Positions 34,532 through 46,800 of a stretch of 64,000 nucleotides of DNA are shown in pieces. Numbering within the stretch: position 1 is the stretch's first letter; each line of letters begins with the position of its first letter. The DNA comes from Owenia fusiformis (lineage: Eukaryota > Annelida > Polychaeta > Sabellida > Oweniidae). The position numbers were made by a program, and so were the translations under genes. Location of the stretch: the NCBI GenBank assembly GCA_903813345.2, contig CAIIXF020000001.1, positions 9,521,598-9,585,597 of the forward strand. The letters run 5' to 3'. The notes under the pieces are model-generated. The model was given only the letters and a program-made list of their open reading frames with translations. It searched no databases and was not told the origin of the DNA.

Positions 34532-37500
34532 TACATTACATGACCACTTGTGAAAGGTTATCTTGTGCCAAGACCATCTCAGGTTCTGGTCTTGCAGACC
34601 TTCCACAGAATCCTATGTCATATTTCTTACCTCAATCGATTCTAAACATCAACCTGGCAACCTGGATGTTCTGTCACAGCCAAAAAGGCTGCGGCTGTCT
34701 CAAATTACAAAGGTATACACTTCGATTTTTGAATCAGGTTATGAATGTGACTTTTGGGCCTCATTTTCAAAAATTCCCCCAAAAATTGGCATCGATATTT
34801 CAAAAGTGTCCAGAATTATTTTAGATTCTCGAAAAGATGTAGGCTAGAACGGATTTTCAAAAAATTGTGCTCCGTCAACCTGCTCCAGATTTGTAATTGA
34901 TGATGACATGTAGAATATCGAGCAGATCTTTCGCGGGAAGTGCTAATCACATCCAAATTTACAAGGGATAAGATTTCGGCCATGGTCTTACTTAATAAGC
35001 TCCAAAGGAACATCATTGCTTGATGATATTTAAAGAAATGCATACGGGTATGCTGATCGAGTTATCTAATTGTATACTGATACATTCATAGGATAGCTCA
35101 AGACTAAGTTGATCTTCGTCTTTCGTGATCTGCAATTCTTGTCATCGTGATTGCGGAAATGATATTCCGATAGGGGTAATCAAATCCTGATCCAAACCAG
35201 ATTACATTTGAAAAGTATAAAATAGAGACGAGTTGTAGGATAAGCATTTCAAAAAGTTGTTATTGAAAAATTGTGAACGAGATGGGAAAGTTTAGATTTG
35301 GGAACATGATATTTCACCAAAAATCAAGAATATCGAACAACTTGACTTGACATAAAAGTTGCTTAATCTGCATCTTTAATTTAGAGCAACTGTCATATTT
35401 CATCGGGTGTCTCAAACGTTTTTCAGCAGTAAAGTGGGTGACTGTCATATTCCATCGGGTGTCTCAAACGTTTTTCAGCAGTAACGTTATTACACGGGTA
35501 ACTTTAAGACGCTTTTTGTAATGAATTCTTCGACTTTTCACCCTCTAGCCTTTACTGCTACTATCAATTACTATTAATCCAGTTTTTAGAAATGTCAATT
35601 GAAAGATTGTTGAAAGACTCTGTGTAAAGTATGGCGCGTTGACATGAATTTGTATTCTAAACACTGCACTGCCGTCCGTGGCTTTGTGAATATAAAATAT
35701 ATAAAGAATTTATGAGGCCCGGAAAGGGAATTCAGACATCAAATACAATGATGGATCGGCGACCAGAATTTTAATGTATGGTCAATGAACTGAACAGCAT
35801 TTTTGTGACTGGCCTTTGGCATCGGTGGTCGGCGTCTGTAACCGTCTTTTAAATAATAACTTTACAGGGCTGTGACATTTTCTATGTAAATGCTGTGATT
35901 TAATCATTTCATAAATATTTATAATTAGATTATTAGATTATACAAAGTTTATATCAGAATGAATGGTTAAGTAAGTTGCGTTTTACTCTTTTTGAATTGT
36001 GCAGTGGGGATATTGACATTTACTAGGATGACGAAACCTTAAGAGGTTTTGTCTCCTAAAATATTGAACTGTGAAAACGACACCGCCTTTATAACAGATA
36101 ACCAAGACCTCTTGTACTTCGAATGCTAAAAAGAGTACTGAGAAATGGATTTAAGTATCTGCTTCTTTGGGGTACATCCGAAAACTTTCTATTCTGACAG
36201 CGCATTGGGAACTTGGGTGATTCCTTTTAGCACGTACCATGTCTTATAGCACGTAACCACCTCTTGCCCTTATCATTCCTGTATATTAAATGTCTCAGCA
36301 TACCATCTCATTCATTCAAGAAAAACTATGTGAACGGTTCCCTTTCTAACTTTCCATTCTGTCTAACTTTCTGCATGACATATAAAAGTAATGCAGACAT
36401 CAAGCTTTGGTCATAGACCATCACTGAGAGTGCATTTTATTGCCATTTATTTATCACAAAGTTGACCTAATTTATTTTGCCGTAAGGTTGATTGGAATGA
36501 AATCTTAACCTAATGAAAAATATATGAGCTCTAGCACTCCGTTCCCGGAAACCCAAGCGGTGCAGCAAAGCAATAACCATCACTCAAGATTGATAAGGGT
36601 ATGGTTAGGATGCAGAAAAGAATAGATCTTAACACGCCTGATCTAACAGGACTGTAGACGTCAAATATCTTTTTTGCACCAAAGCGTCTATAAGTTGTTG
36701 TTTTATGTCATACCATGGGCATTGAAGAGACATGGTCAAACTATAACCTGTTACGTATTTCCCAGTGCAATTTTCTTGCGTCTTCAATCAAAGCGAATGT
36801 TAACAAGGTAAGAAAATAAAAAACATGACTTAAAATGTCATGACAATCCAGTGACATTGGTATGTACATACATAAATCAAATTAACCTATACAATGCAAC
36901 ATGGTGTGCAGGAAAATGGAAATTGCAAGCGGAATTTGATAAATATTAGATTTACCATTTTAGACTACTTTATTAAAGAATCGATGTTTTTGAAAGCCTT
37001 GAAGATAAATATTTGTCATTATATTGACCTTATTGGTGATGTTCTCAAATAGCATGTTGCTGTCTTTTAATGCATCGATCGAGTAAATAAATCATCAAAT
37101 GAATTCTATCATCTATTAATTTACAGCGATTAACGATCATCTTTCATTTTCGGGTTTTGGTCGTGGTATGACGTTCCGAGATATTTTGTATTTAGGGTGA
37201 ACTTAACCTCGGTCGGCTGAACGATATCAAAGATTGTCTTTTGTTTATAGTTCGAGTATTATTCCTTTAAAAACATTTCCGTAAATTTCGAATACGGATT
37301 GCATGAATATGTCTGAAGACGACGTTTTCATTAATAATTTTTATTTAATTTTTAAGATGAAAAATTGAATAAAAATTCTATTTAACACCATGTGCAATTG
37401 ATGTAGAAGTTAATTGCTTAGTTGATTCTAGACACTGTGTTATCATTCAAAAGTGCTTCGATTGCTTTATCTCAGCCATACTTGGTCTTGATTCCAAACA

Positions 37501-38133
37501 TATTTTTCTCAGCCAATAAACCAAATGTCGCTGAACTTATGGTTGGAAACAATAAATTCAGTTATCGAAAAATCAAAAGAGTATTCGAGAATAGAAATTA
37601 AATAACTTCACGTAAATTATTATATTCCTCATGACCTTCTTGGTTATAAATCAAACGTGACTAGTCAATATAATTTTTACATAATAAGATTTCCCCGGTA
37701 TGATTTATTTCAAATTCTAATATCAAAACATGTTTCCAATCGCCCGGGGTCTTTAAACAAAATCTAACTTGAGGAGGGACAAGTTCACATATTAGCAGAA
37801 ATAAAAAAAATTAACCATCTGAGACATGAGTTATGAATAACTTTCTATTGAGGAGAGGTTAATATCCCCATAACACTTTTTGGTGTTTCTCTGAGACACT
37901 TGGTGCAACTCGTTCAAGATCTTTCTTTCAAAATTTGAAGGGTGACACACTTTGGGAGCATCCCGGGGGAGCATTTAAGAAAAATAGCTTAGGCGTACTA
38001 AAATCTGCATATAATATGAAGTTCGGTTCATAAATAAAGTTAACATGATAGACATGGGCATATTCATAATAGGGCCCTAAAAAGCAAGTCAGCTCTAACC
38101 CTGTTTATGATTCTTTTCTAAAATGGGTTCTTA
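34532..38133. other. Intergenic, no gene supported; one short tandem duplication
   Basis: Overlapping frames at 34519-34847 are short and unsupported. At 35387-35505 a segment of about 59 bp is duplicated in tandem (catcgggtgtctcaaacgtt twice). A short copy of the ggcgtctgtaac repeat is at 35821-35850. Otherwise nothing assigned. Confidence 0.5.
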
Positions 38134-39000
38134 CACTCCCCTCCATAAGTTTGGCAACCTTAGCTCCACCATTGAACTACGTGTTACTAGAGCATCTTTA
38201 CTTTGGATTTTTATTTACTTAACATGCGATGAAAATACTATATACTGTTGATGGAAACGTAATTTGACTTCATTACCAATGCCTCCAAATTTATCATTTT
38301 TTCCTCAATTACAATAGGTTGAAAATTGATGATAAATTTTTGAAAATCGACATTCCCATGTTAACCAAAGGGAAATGGTAGGCTTGCCGCAAGTCATATG
38401 ACAGAATATTCATCCGAGTCCTTGCAAAAAATACAAGTTAGGTAGGCAATTGAATTTGCTAACTTTATTTAACAAAAATTTAATACGTTTCTTCAGGTTC
38501 AACAAAATTATAAGTCTTTAAAGTCAAAAGTGTTTTTCAAAAAAAACTCTCCCATTGAAATAACAAAGGAGGCGAAAAATGATTTTCAAAAATGACTTTG
38601 AAGCTCTGTAACTTTAGTATTCATCAAGCAAACTAAACACAAAAAAAGTGCACAAAAAGTTAGAAAATTCAATTTTCGATATAAAAATATTTTTGCTGAA
38701 TCTTTTACTGAATAGATATCCTGATTTCTGATTTACCCCGAACCCACCATTTCCCATTAGTTTACATGGGAATGACGATTTTCAAATATTCATCAAATTT
38801 ATCATCAATCTTCGACCTTTTGTAATTGAGGAAAAAATTGATAAAGGAGATATTTGAAATAAGGTCAAGTTACGTTTCCATCAATATCATAAGTTATTTC
38901 ATCGCAGGTTCAGGTTAAGTGAATAAAAAGTCAAACGTAAAGAGGCTTTAACACGTAGTTCAATGGGGAGCTAAAGTTGCCAAACCTATGGAGGGGAGTG
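38134..39000. mobile_element. Foldback MITE with long inverted repeats, 867 bp
   Basis: Starts CACTCCCCTCCATAAGTTTG and ends with the reverse complement (CTATGGAGGGGAGTG at 39000). TA is at 38132-38133 and at 39001-39002. The inverted arms extend about 265 bp, to the paired phrases catttccctttggttaac (reverse of left arm) and catttcccattagtttac (right arm). The middle is unique and non-coding. Confidence 0.8.
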
Positions 39001-39002
39001 TA

Positions 39003-40750
39003 TGTTGCCGCAGTACTGATTTGAAATGTGACTGTGGCTTTAGTTATAGCCTATACAAAGTTCCATTTCATCATACTTATTCTACAATGAAAAATACCCA
39101 GATGAATTACTACTTCACATCAACTCTTATCGAAATCGTAAATATTTCACTCAATAACCATGCTCTGCATATACAAAAATTCACCCGAGTAGAAATTGGA
39201 GTACTGTAGTTGCTCTATTGCTTTAAGATAATGGTATACTTCCATACTATATCCGTTTTTTATTTTCTCCCATTTTACCCATCATTCACGTTTAAGCAGC
39301 ACCATGTGTGCCCAGTACCTATGGTACTATTTTTATGGAATTCATCAATTAAAAACACTATAGTTGTTTACCTTATGCCAAGTAGAGTTTTAGGGAGATA
39401 AGTTGGTAAGATATATCCCGTATCCTGATTTTGATAGGTTTCCATATTTAGAACCTCCATATCCCCCGTCATATCTCCTGCTCCAGGAAATATCTTCCCG
39501 CTTTGAAAAAAAATTGAAAAAAAAATGAAAAAATTGTTTAAAAAAATGTTGAAAAAATCAGATTTTCTTAGAAAACTCCACTTGGTTTAGGATAAAGCAG
39601 TTATGTACGGTCGGTTTGGATATGGGGTATATCCACCCTCTGGATAAACCCCATATCCAAAACCTCCCAGCACATAACCCTTATTTATGTGTTTCGTTAT
39701 GTATTGAATACAAAAAATGATTCAGTTGCATAACTAAACAAAAAAACGTGATCTTCAAATATTTTATTGCTGCATTTCCTGATCTACCTTCAAATATAAT
39801 GCATATGACAATTTAAAATCAGAAATGATCAGTTCACTTCTTTAATGAACAAATGCAATCCCGCTCGATATTTAAATCATCATTACATATTATGTGATAC
39901 CTTGATGAGTATCTATTATCTAATGTAAATAGAACAGATATTCCTCTCAGAATAAACCGGATTTCCTTTCTTTGAATCCAGGTGAATGAGGTAGATTTTT
40001 ATAGTTTGCACGGGGTACATGATCATGAATATTGAGATAATATTGTACTTTGATATTTCTGGAATATCTCAATATGAAGTTCACAGAGCTTGTTTATGCG
40101 TTTTAGACTAGGGGGAAAGGCGTTTATAAAAGACTTATATTGAGTGGTTCCCATCGTTCATATCTAATGTTGGATTTTCTATTTTTATAGGTTGATATCC
40201 TTAGGCAAGTTTTCCGTTCAGACGAGTGCACTTTACTAAGAACTGAGATGGACGGATTCTCGTACCACATAGCGATTTTCACACAAGTTATCGTATTAGG
40301 TGAGGAAATAGATGTAGCAATTAAAATGTTGTTCCTCATTTACTTTTCCGTATCCATGCAATGTATATATTTTTCATAGAGTCTGGCCGAGAATGAACAA
40401 TGGAAAAATATGTTTAGCGATGCAGAGATTGTCGTCGAGTGCCTTTTAGGACATGCATCATGCAATTTTATGGTTAAATAAAGAAACACAACTAAACCCG
40501 GGGTCCCTTCGTCATTTCCACCATGGGCCATCTTCACGTAGTCAGACTCGCCGATTTCTTCCTGGATGTTTTATGGAGACTGGAGTGGTATAAAAATGTC
40601 AAAATTTGTTGAGACGAATATCCGTATACCATTTTTTACCAGTATTATTCAAGCAAATCTATTCAATCTTTTATCGACATTGAGTTTCTCGTCGGAGTGA
40701 CTTTGACCGAAGTACTTGTTTCCGCGCAAAGTGTTTTATCTTGGTACTTT
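39003..40750. other. Region upstream of gene 2, no gene supported
   Basis: Poly-A interrupted by single T or G bases at about 39505-39555. A small hairpin near 39618-39660 (ggatatggggt and accccatatcc). The promoter of gene 2 is expected here but I see no clear core element. Confidence 0.5.
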
Positions 40751-40883
40751 ATGAATCTACTAGCAGGTTTCAGGAAGCATTTGCTCAGCGAAGTCAGCAA
40801 AACCTACTTCATGAATAGTGCTCCTGATCTTCTTAGTATTGCTTACATTTTTGATATGGCTTTTTCAATTAAGTTTAAAACAG
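40751..40883 (+). CDS. Tentative first coding exon of the GPCR
   Basis: Offered because the exon at 41089 opens with two bases of a split codon and has no upstream ATG in frame before its glycosylation sites. This candidate starts at an ATG, ends at a good donor (cag|gtaaat) in phase 1, and so joins in frame. The encoded N-terminus has a hydrophobic patch (DLLSIAYIFDMAF) but no classical signal peptide. Without it, translation could begin at the Met of DPMCKYPP in exon 2. Confidence 0.4.
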
Positions 40884-43800
40884 GTAAATACGACATTATT
40901 CACTGATATTATGCCACCGCCAAAAGTGATGACATATTGTTATGGTCTCCATTTTTGTGACGGTGTCTGGCGTTCGGCGTCTGTAACAAATGGCAGGTGG
41001 TGATATTTTGCATGATAATGCGTTGCTTTAATTTAAATTGAATGTCATAATTGTAAAAATCGTTAAAGCCCATGATTTTCCCTTTCAGTTGCGTGTGATG
41101 TTAGAGTTACTTTACGTACAGAGATACTACCAACTCCCGAAAATGATGCTACTACCAGCATTGGTGTTTCTACAAATCTCAGTGCAACGACCGACATTCC
41201 AAACATTACCACCTCAAACTCATCCCCATTCCCCAAAGTCACAACATTGTCCACCAGTAACGTCACCGCAAAGACAACAACCAAGGATCCGATGTGTAAG
41301 TATCCTCCTGCACCTGACCCTGAAAGCCGCGCAAGACTCCACTGGTATATCTGCAACTGCTTACCAAGCAGGCTCTGTCCAGCCGAAGATATAATGAATG
41401 AAACAAACAAAGATAAACTCCTTCGACATCAGCAAAGGAAGAATACATGGATTCGGGTAGACATGCCGACCGCCATTATAACCTTAGTCCTGTATAGCGC
41501 CATGTGGATCTTGGGGGTTGGGGGTAAGTGACGTATTTACTTATCTCTCAATTCTTTTGCTGATATCAAAGCAGTAAAATAGTGTACTTCAGTATGCAAT
41601 TTAACTGACAGATTCAACCACATTGCTAATAAAAGTATGCACGCGAATTACCTTTCAGATTATTCAGAGATGCGCGTCACTGGTCTCTTTTTTTATTAAC
41701 ACTTTTCGCCCCTTATCTTATCGCGGAATGTCATCCTGTTCTTAAAAAGAATACAAATTGAGCTACAAATCAACTACATACTGAGTCGTTCATGAGTTAT
41801 TGGACTAAAGTACATCGAGACTGCATTTCATATCGCTTTTGTAATACCAATCATTATCACAAAAATACAATAATCTTTACCTGTGTTGAGAAGGCTTTTA
41901 AAATAAATCAAGTTGCAATCACTATAGATTGGGATATAAATGTCATACATTTGCGGCGCGTGGATTTTATAGTTTTAATTTTACATTGGATTGCGCTAGT
42001 TTCCCTTGTCATCATGTAACTAGTGTTTGAAGTCTTGTATCACGTCCCCTCTCCCCCTCATCTTCTTCATTTCAATGTAGTGTTGAGGTGTGTAGAGGGA
42101 CCTTGGAGCAAGATTAGTGTTTGTATCTCGAGCCCCATTCAATTTATCATCTCGCTTGCAGAATGCAGGTTCATATTTTATTTCTAATATTAAATCAAGG
42201 GCGCAAATCGAGCTCGTGTTGTTAGTTGTTAACTCAGAATGACTGCTTCTGACCGATGTAACATCAATGGCGTAGCTAGGATCAAAAACTGGTGAGGCAA
42301 ATGTAAATAGGCGAGGCAAATTGAGGCTAAAGGAGATGTATTACTACCTTTTGACTTTCTTTCTACACTTTTAGTTGAAACAACGCCTGAATATAATTTC
42401 TGTAGAAATGCCCCGCCTGTATTATGCCTGGCTACGCTCTCATGTATCTCCTGGATGCCTGAATGTAACATGCTTTTTTCAGGTAACATACTTGTAATCA
42501 TTACGATCGTGAGATTTCTGAACAAGAAAAGTGTCACAAATATATTCCTGGCTAGTTTGGCATCAGCGGATCTGATGCTGTTGTTGCTGTGTTTACCTGT
42601 CAAGGTGAGTACTTAATTTTCATAGTGACAATTATTTGAGCAGTGGGGCTATAAACAGGGCAGATATGACAAATACCCAACAACACAACTTGTCTGTCAC
42701 AACGATGAAACACTTGTACCCTGGAATCTATTAAATGTTATTCAATTCATCTAGTTGAGGATAATAAACACAAGGAGAGCAATAATGAGCTTGTACGGCT
42801 TATTGTTCATTACTGTCTGATTTGAAAGAACAAAATGAAATTACTATAAATGCCTCTTTATATATATGGAGCCTCAAATAGGTCAATAGAATGCTCCCTG
42901 GGAGCCCAAAGTAGGTCGGTACTGATGCTAATGTAATCCTTTTAACCTACATAACATGTTAGTCATCCGCTTTGAACTAATGTAATATATCAACTAAAGA
43001 ATCCTCCTTTCCTTCCGTCCTGTCTTTATTTGATATATAATCACAATCAATCGGTGCTGGTTTATGACAGTTTGCATATAGTGGAATCAGTTAGGACAAT
43101 AAAACCCTAGAATTGCACTTGCTATATATAAAGCACAATTTTTTGACAGAAGTATCATTGATACATATATATTCGATATCTAACGAAGTGGTATTGGAAA
43201 GTGGCCCCAGTTGATAATAGCAGCCCTCGAAGATTTTGCACATTTACATTGAGCCCCATGTTAATTTATCAATCTTCTCAAGACCCCCTGCAGAACAGTT
43301 CTAGAGTAATAAAGCCCATATTCCCAGTATGTTACAATTATATGATTATCTTCAAAATAAGAAGGGTTAAATTTTTTCTTTAGCCTAGTTCCAAAGATAT
43401 TGACGTTTGAATTTTGGAAAATCTCCATTGGCTGCCATTATAAACCACTATAAATATGGCTTTACTAAAGTGTTAATTTCTCAAAAAGTTTACAATGGAA
43501 TTTTCTAATATTGCAGATTTCTATAGTTAATACATTGAATTTAAAAAAATCAAACAGACACATTTCTAAAAATTTCTTATTTTTGAAATACTTAACCGTT
43601 AAGTTGCGCAGGAAACTATAAAAAACCTATATTGAGCCCCATGTTAATTTATCAATCTTCAAAAGACCTCCTGCAGAACAGTTCTCTAGAGTAAAAAAGC
43701 CAATATTCCTAGTATGTTACAATTTTACGATTATCTTTTAAATACAGAATGTAAAGTGTTTTCTTTCGCCTAGTTCAAAAGATATTGCCGTTTGAATTTT

Positions 43801-46800
43801 GGAAAATCCCCATTGGCTGCCATTATAAACCGCTATCAATATGGCTTTACTAAAGTGTCCTTTTCTCAAAAAGTCAACTAAGGAATTTTCTAATATTGCA
43901 GATTTCTATAGTAAATATATTGAATTAAGTGATAACTTACTGAAATACTGGCAAAATGTTTTAGGCTTATCAGTCAAGCCAAGTAAGTAAGTCAACGTTC
44001 GAAAATAAAAATCTCAAAAATCGTACATCTTTGATTTCCAAAATAATTTGTGAGGTGGTTATTTAGATGATAATACACATTTTAACGCATTAATTTTGAG
44101 TACATCTCGAATCAATTCTCAACAAAGCGTTCTCGAAATAAGTGTTCGAAATGTTTGAGTTCGGGATGATAAAAATACGTTAAGATATACCGCTCCTTAA
44201 CAAACTCCTTCAGGAACAAGATATAGAATCAAATGCATATTCTTCCTATTTATTCCCTGACACATGCCAATAAATGTTGCATAAGTAAATATCTCCGTTT
44301 TAAAATTTATTGAAAACGTTGTTCTCTACAGGTGCCATTTTTTATAATTGAAAAACAAAATTGAACAATTTGCATTTCTAAATTGATAAGTTTCTTGGAA
44401 TACAACTTAACTGTAAACAATTTAAGTCATTAATAATATTTCCCTTAGTGAACCCATGCTGAATAGACAGTAACTGGGTCAATGTTTTGTGTTCAACCAT
44501 GTTTTCATGACTTTTAAACATGAGTCGACGATTATGTAGGAAATTTCATTTTCAAATGTAAGCGTGTCAACTCCTGTTTTTGCACAATATTTTGCCCTTT
44601 ATAATGATAGATCGCCAAAATATGCATGTACCTCTCAATTAGGCGATATGTTTTTCAATTAATAGATGTAAACTATAAACTCAAACAAAAATTCAAACCA
44701 CCCGCTCTATTATTTTGATTACACAAGACGAAATTTCCACTCCCGGGGAGCACTTTGGGATCACTTTGAAGGAGGATTCTTGAAAAATCGTTCGAATTTT
44801 CACAAAAGGTTTCATGTAATTTTATTGCTTTGTTTAAGCATCGAATTATAGCATACTCAAATCCGATACCATAATTATGAATCAAAATGAAACATTAAAT
44901 TCACCAGGTTAAATAATAAACCGTTTCGAGAATTGATGATTTGAGTTAATTGTGGATATTTATATAAATGTAAGTTGGCATGTATTCGACAGTTAATGTA
45001 CACACATGATGTATGCATCAACGTGTGACTTAAATATCAATTCGTGACTATCACATTTGGCTTCCAAAAATTAAGTTGGAAATTACAGTGGTAGGAGATT
45101 AACGAAAACGTCAATCACATCCAAATATCCGTACGACGTCAAGTATTAACAAAACACTTTTCGTGCATCTCGAACATGGCAAGGTTCTGTTATCCAGCAA
45201 TGTGCATTTCGAAAGAAAAAAATTCACAAATATCAACAAATTTCATTGAGTAGGATATCACATTCGAAATCACAACTTTCAAATTATTTTTTATAACCGA
45301 GAATTGTAAGAACTTGAAACATGTTGTGAGTTTTTCAAACGACATATCCTCATTCACGTTCTTTGACAAGGATGAATCCATTTGAAAACATGGATTTTCT
45401 TGATTATTCTTCAAAACTACCCTTGAAATATAAGTATGTAGGATATTACAGTGTAAATTGACACGCATTTGTTTGCTCGATATCCTGAACAAATGAATGC
45501 AGTACCGTCTTGCAATATTTGAAAACCGAAAGTTCATTCTGTATGTAAACAAGAAAAAATACATTTATGGTTGGTTCATAAAGAAAAATGACGAATAACA
45601 TATATCTTTTGAAGTAGGGGTATACAGGGACACAGTGGAAAATCAGAAATTTAGGTCATATCCCAAAGATTGCTTCACCAATATGTAACAGAACATCAAA
45701 ATTATCATTTACACGTTTGCTGATAGGTTTATTGAAAATGATTAACCAGAGGTTTACTTCAATTGTGGCACCATTCTTAGTAAATATTGATGAACATACG
45801 AATATCGAATGTTGACTAAGTAACTTGTCTTGACCGTTATGCCATTATAGCACTAATAGCCGTAAGACCTCTGCTAGAGAGGGAATTTCCAATATGGCTG
45901 TTCAATTGAAAATGTCTGCTATTTTCTGCTATTTTGGATTATTTTTTTTATAATCCGACTTCAATTTATTTCGCCTATTGATTTCTTTGAAGGAGTTCAT
46001 TCCATAAATAAATAAAATTATAAGATGCACGATTTTTGCTATTTTGTAATGAAATAATCATTGTACATGTTGACAGGGATTCATTTTATCTTTTGAAACA
46101 ATTAAGTATGAATAAAACAACATTTAGTTTACAAACTTGAAAGACATCAATATATCTATTTTACTTGAAAGGCGATGCTGTTGGCGTAAGTTTCTGATAT
46201 TAAGTCCTAAACATTGGGTCAAACATTGTACCGTATATTTATTTTCAAAATATGTGATTTAAATCATTTTCAGAGCATTTAAGATGTGATGATAAATGTT
46301 TTGACCCTTCTTATATTTTGAAGATAATCATGCTATTGTAACACAATAGCAATATGGCTTTATTACTCTAGAACTGTTCTGAGGGTGGTCTTTTGAAGAT
46401 TAATTAAAATTAACATGGGGCATAGGTTTTCTATGGTTTTGTGTGCAACTTAACGGCTAAATATTTCAAAAGTAAGAATTTTTTAGAATTGTGTCTGTTT
46501 TTTTAAATTCAATGTATTAACAATAGAAATCTGCAATATTAGAAAATTTCATAGTAATCTTTTTGAGAAATCGACACTTTAGTAAAGCCATATTGATAAC
46601 GGTTTATAATGGGAGTCAATAGGAATTTTCCAAAATTCAAAAGCCAATATCTTTGGAAACTAGGAAAAAATAAAAATTTAACCCTTCTTATTTTAGAAAT
46701 AATCATGTTATTGGAATAAACCAGCAATATGTGCTTTATTACTCTAGAACTGCTCTGGCGTCGGTCTTTTGAAGATTGATAAATTAACATGGGGCTCAAT

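Noticed and set aside
40818-41003. Hydrophobic frame that would give the GPCR a classical signal peptide
   Set aside because: It starts at GTG, not ATG, and ends at the donor in the wrong phase for exon 2; the other frame fits phase.
41063-41410. 115-codon minus-strand frame
   Set aside because: It is the antisense of GPCR exon 2, whose + strand reading has glycosylation sites and joins in frame to TM1.
42229-42603. 124-codon minus-strand frame
   Set aside because: Antisense of GPCR exon 3 and its intron; the + strand encodes TM1-TM2 with canonical splice sites.
45190-45564. 124-codon minus-strand frame inside FB3
   Set aside because: No transposase or other motif seen; low-complexity AT-rich content. 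It could be captured sequence but is not supported as a gene.
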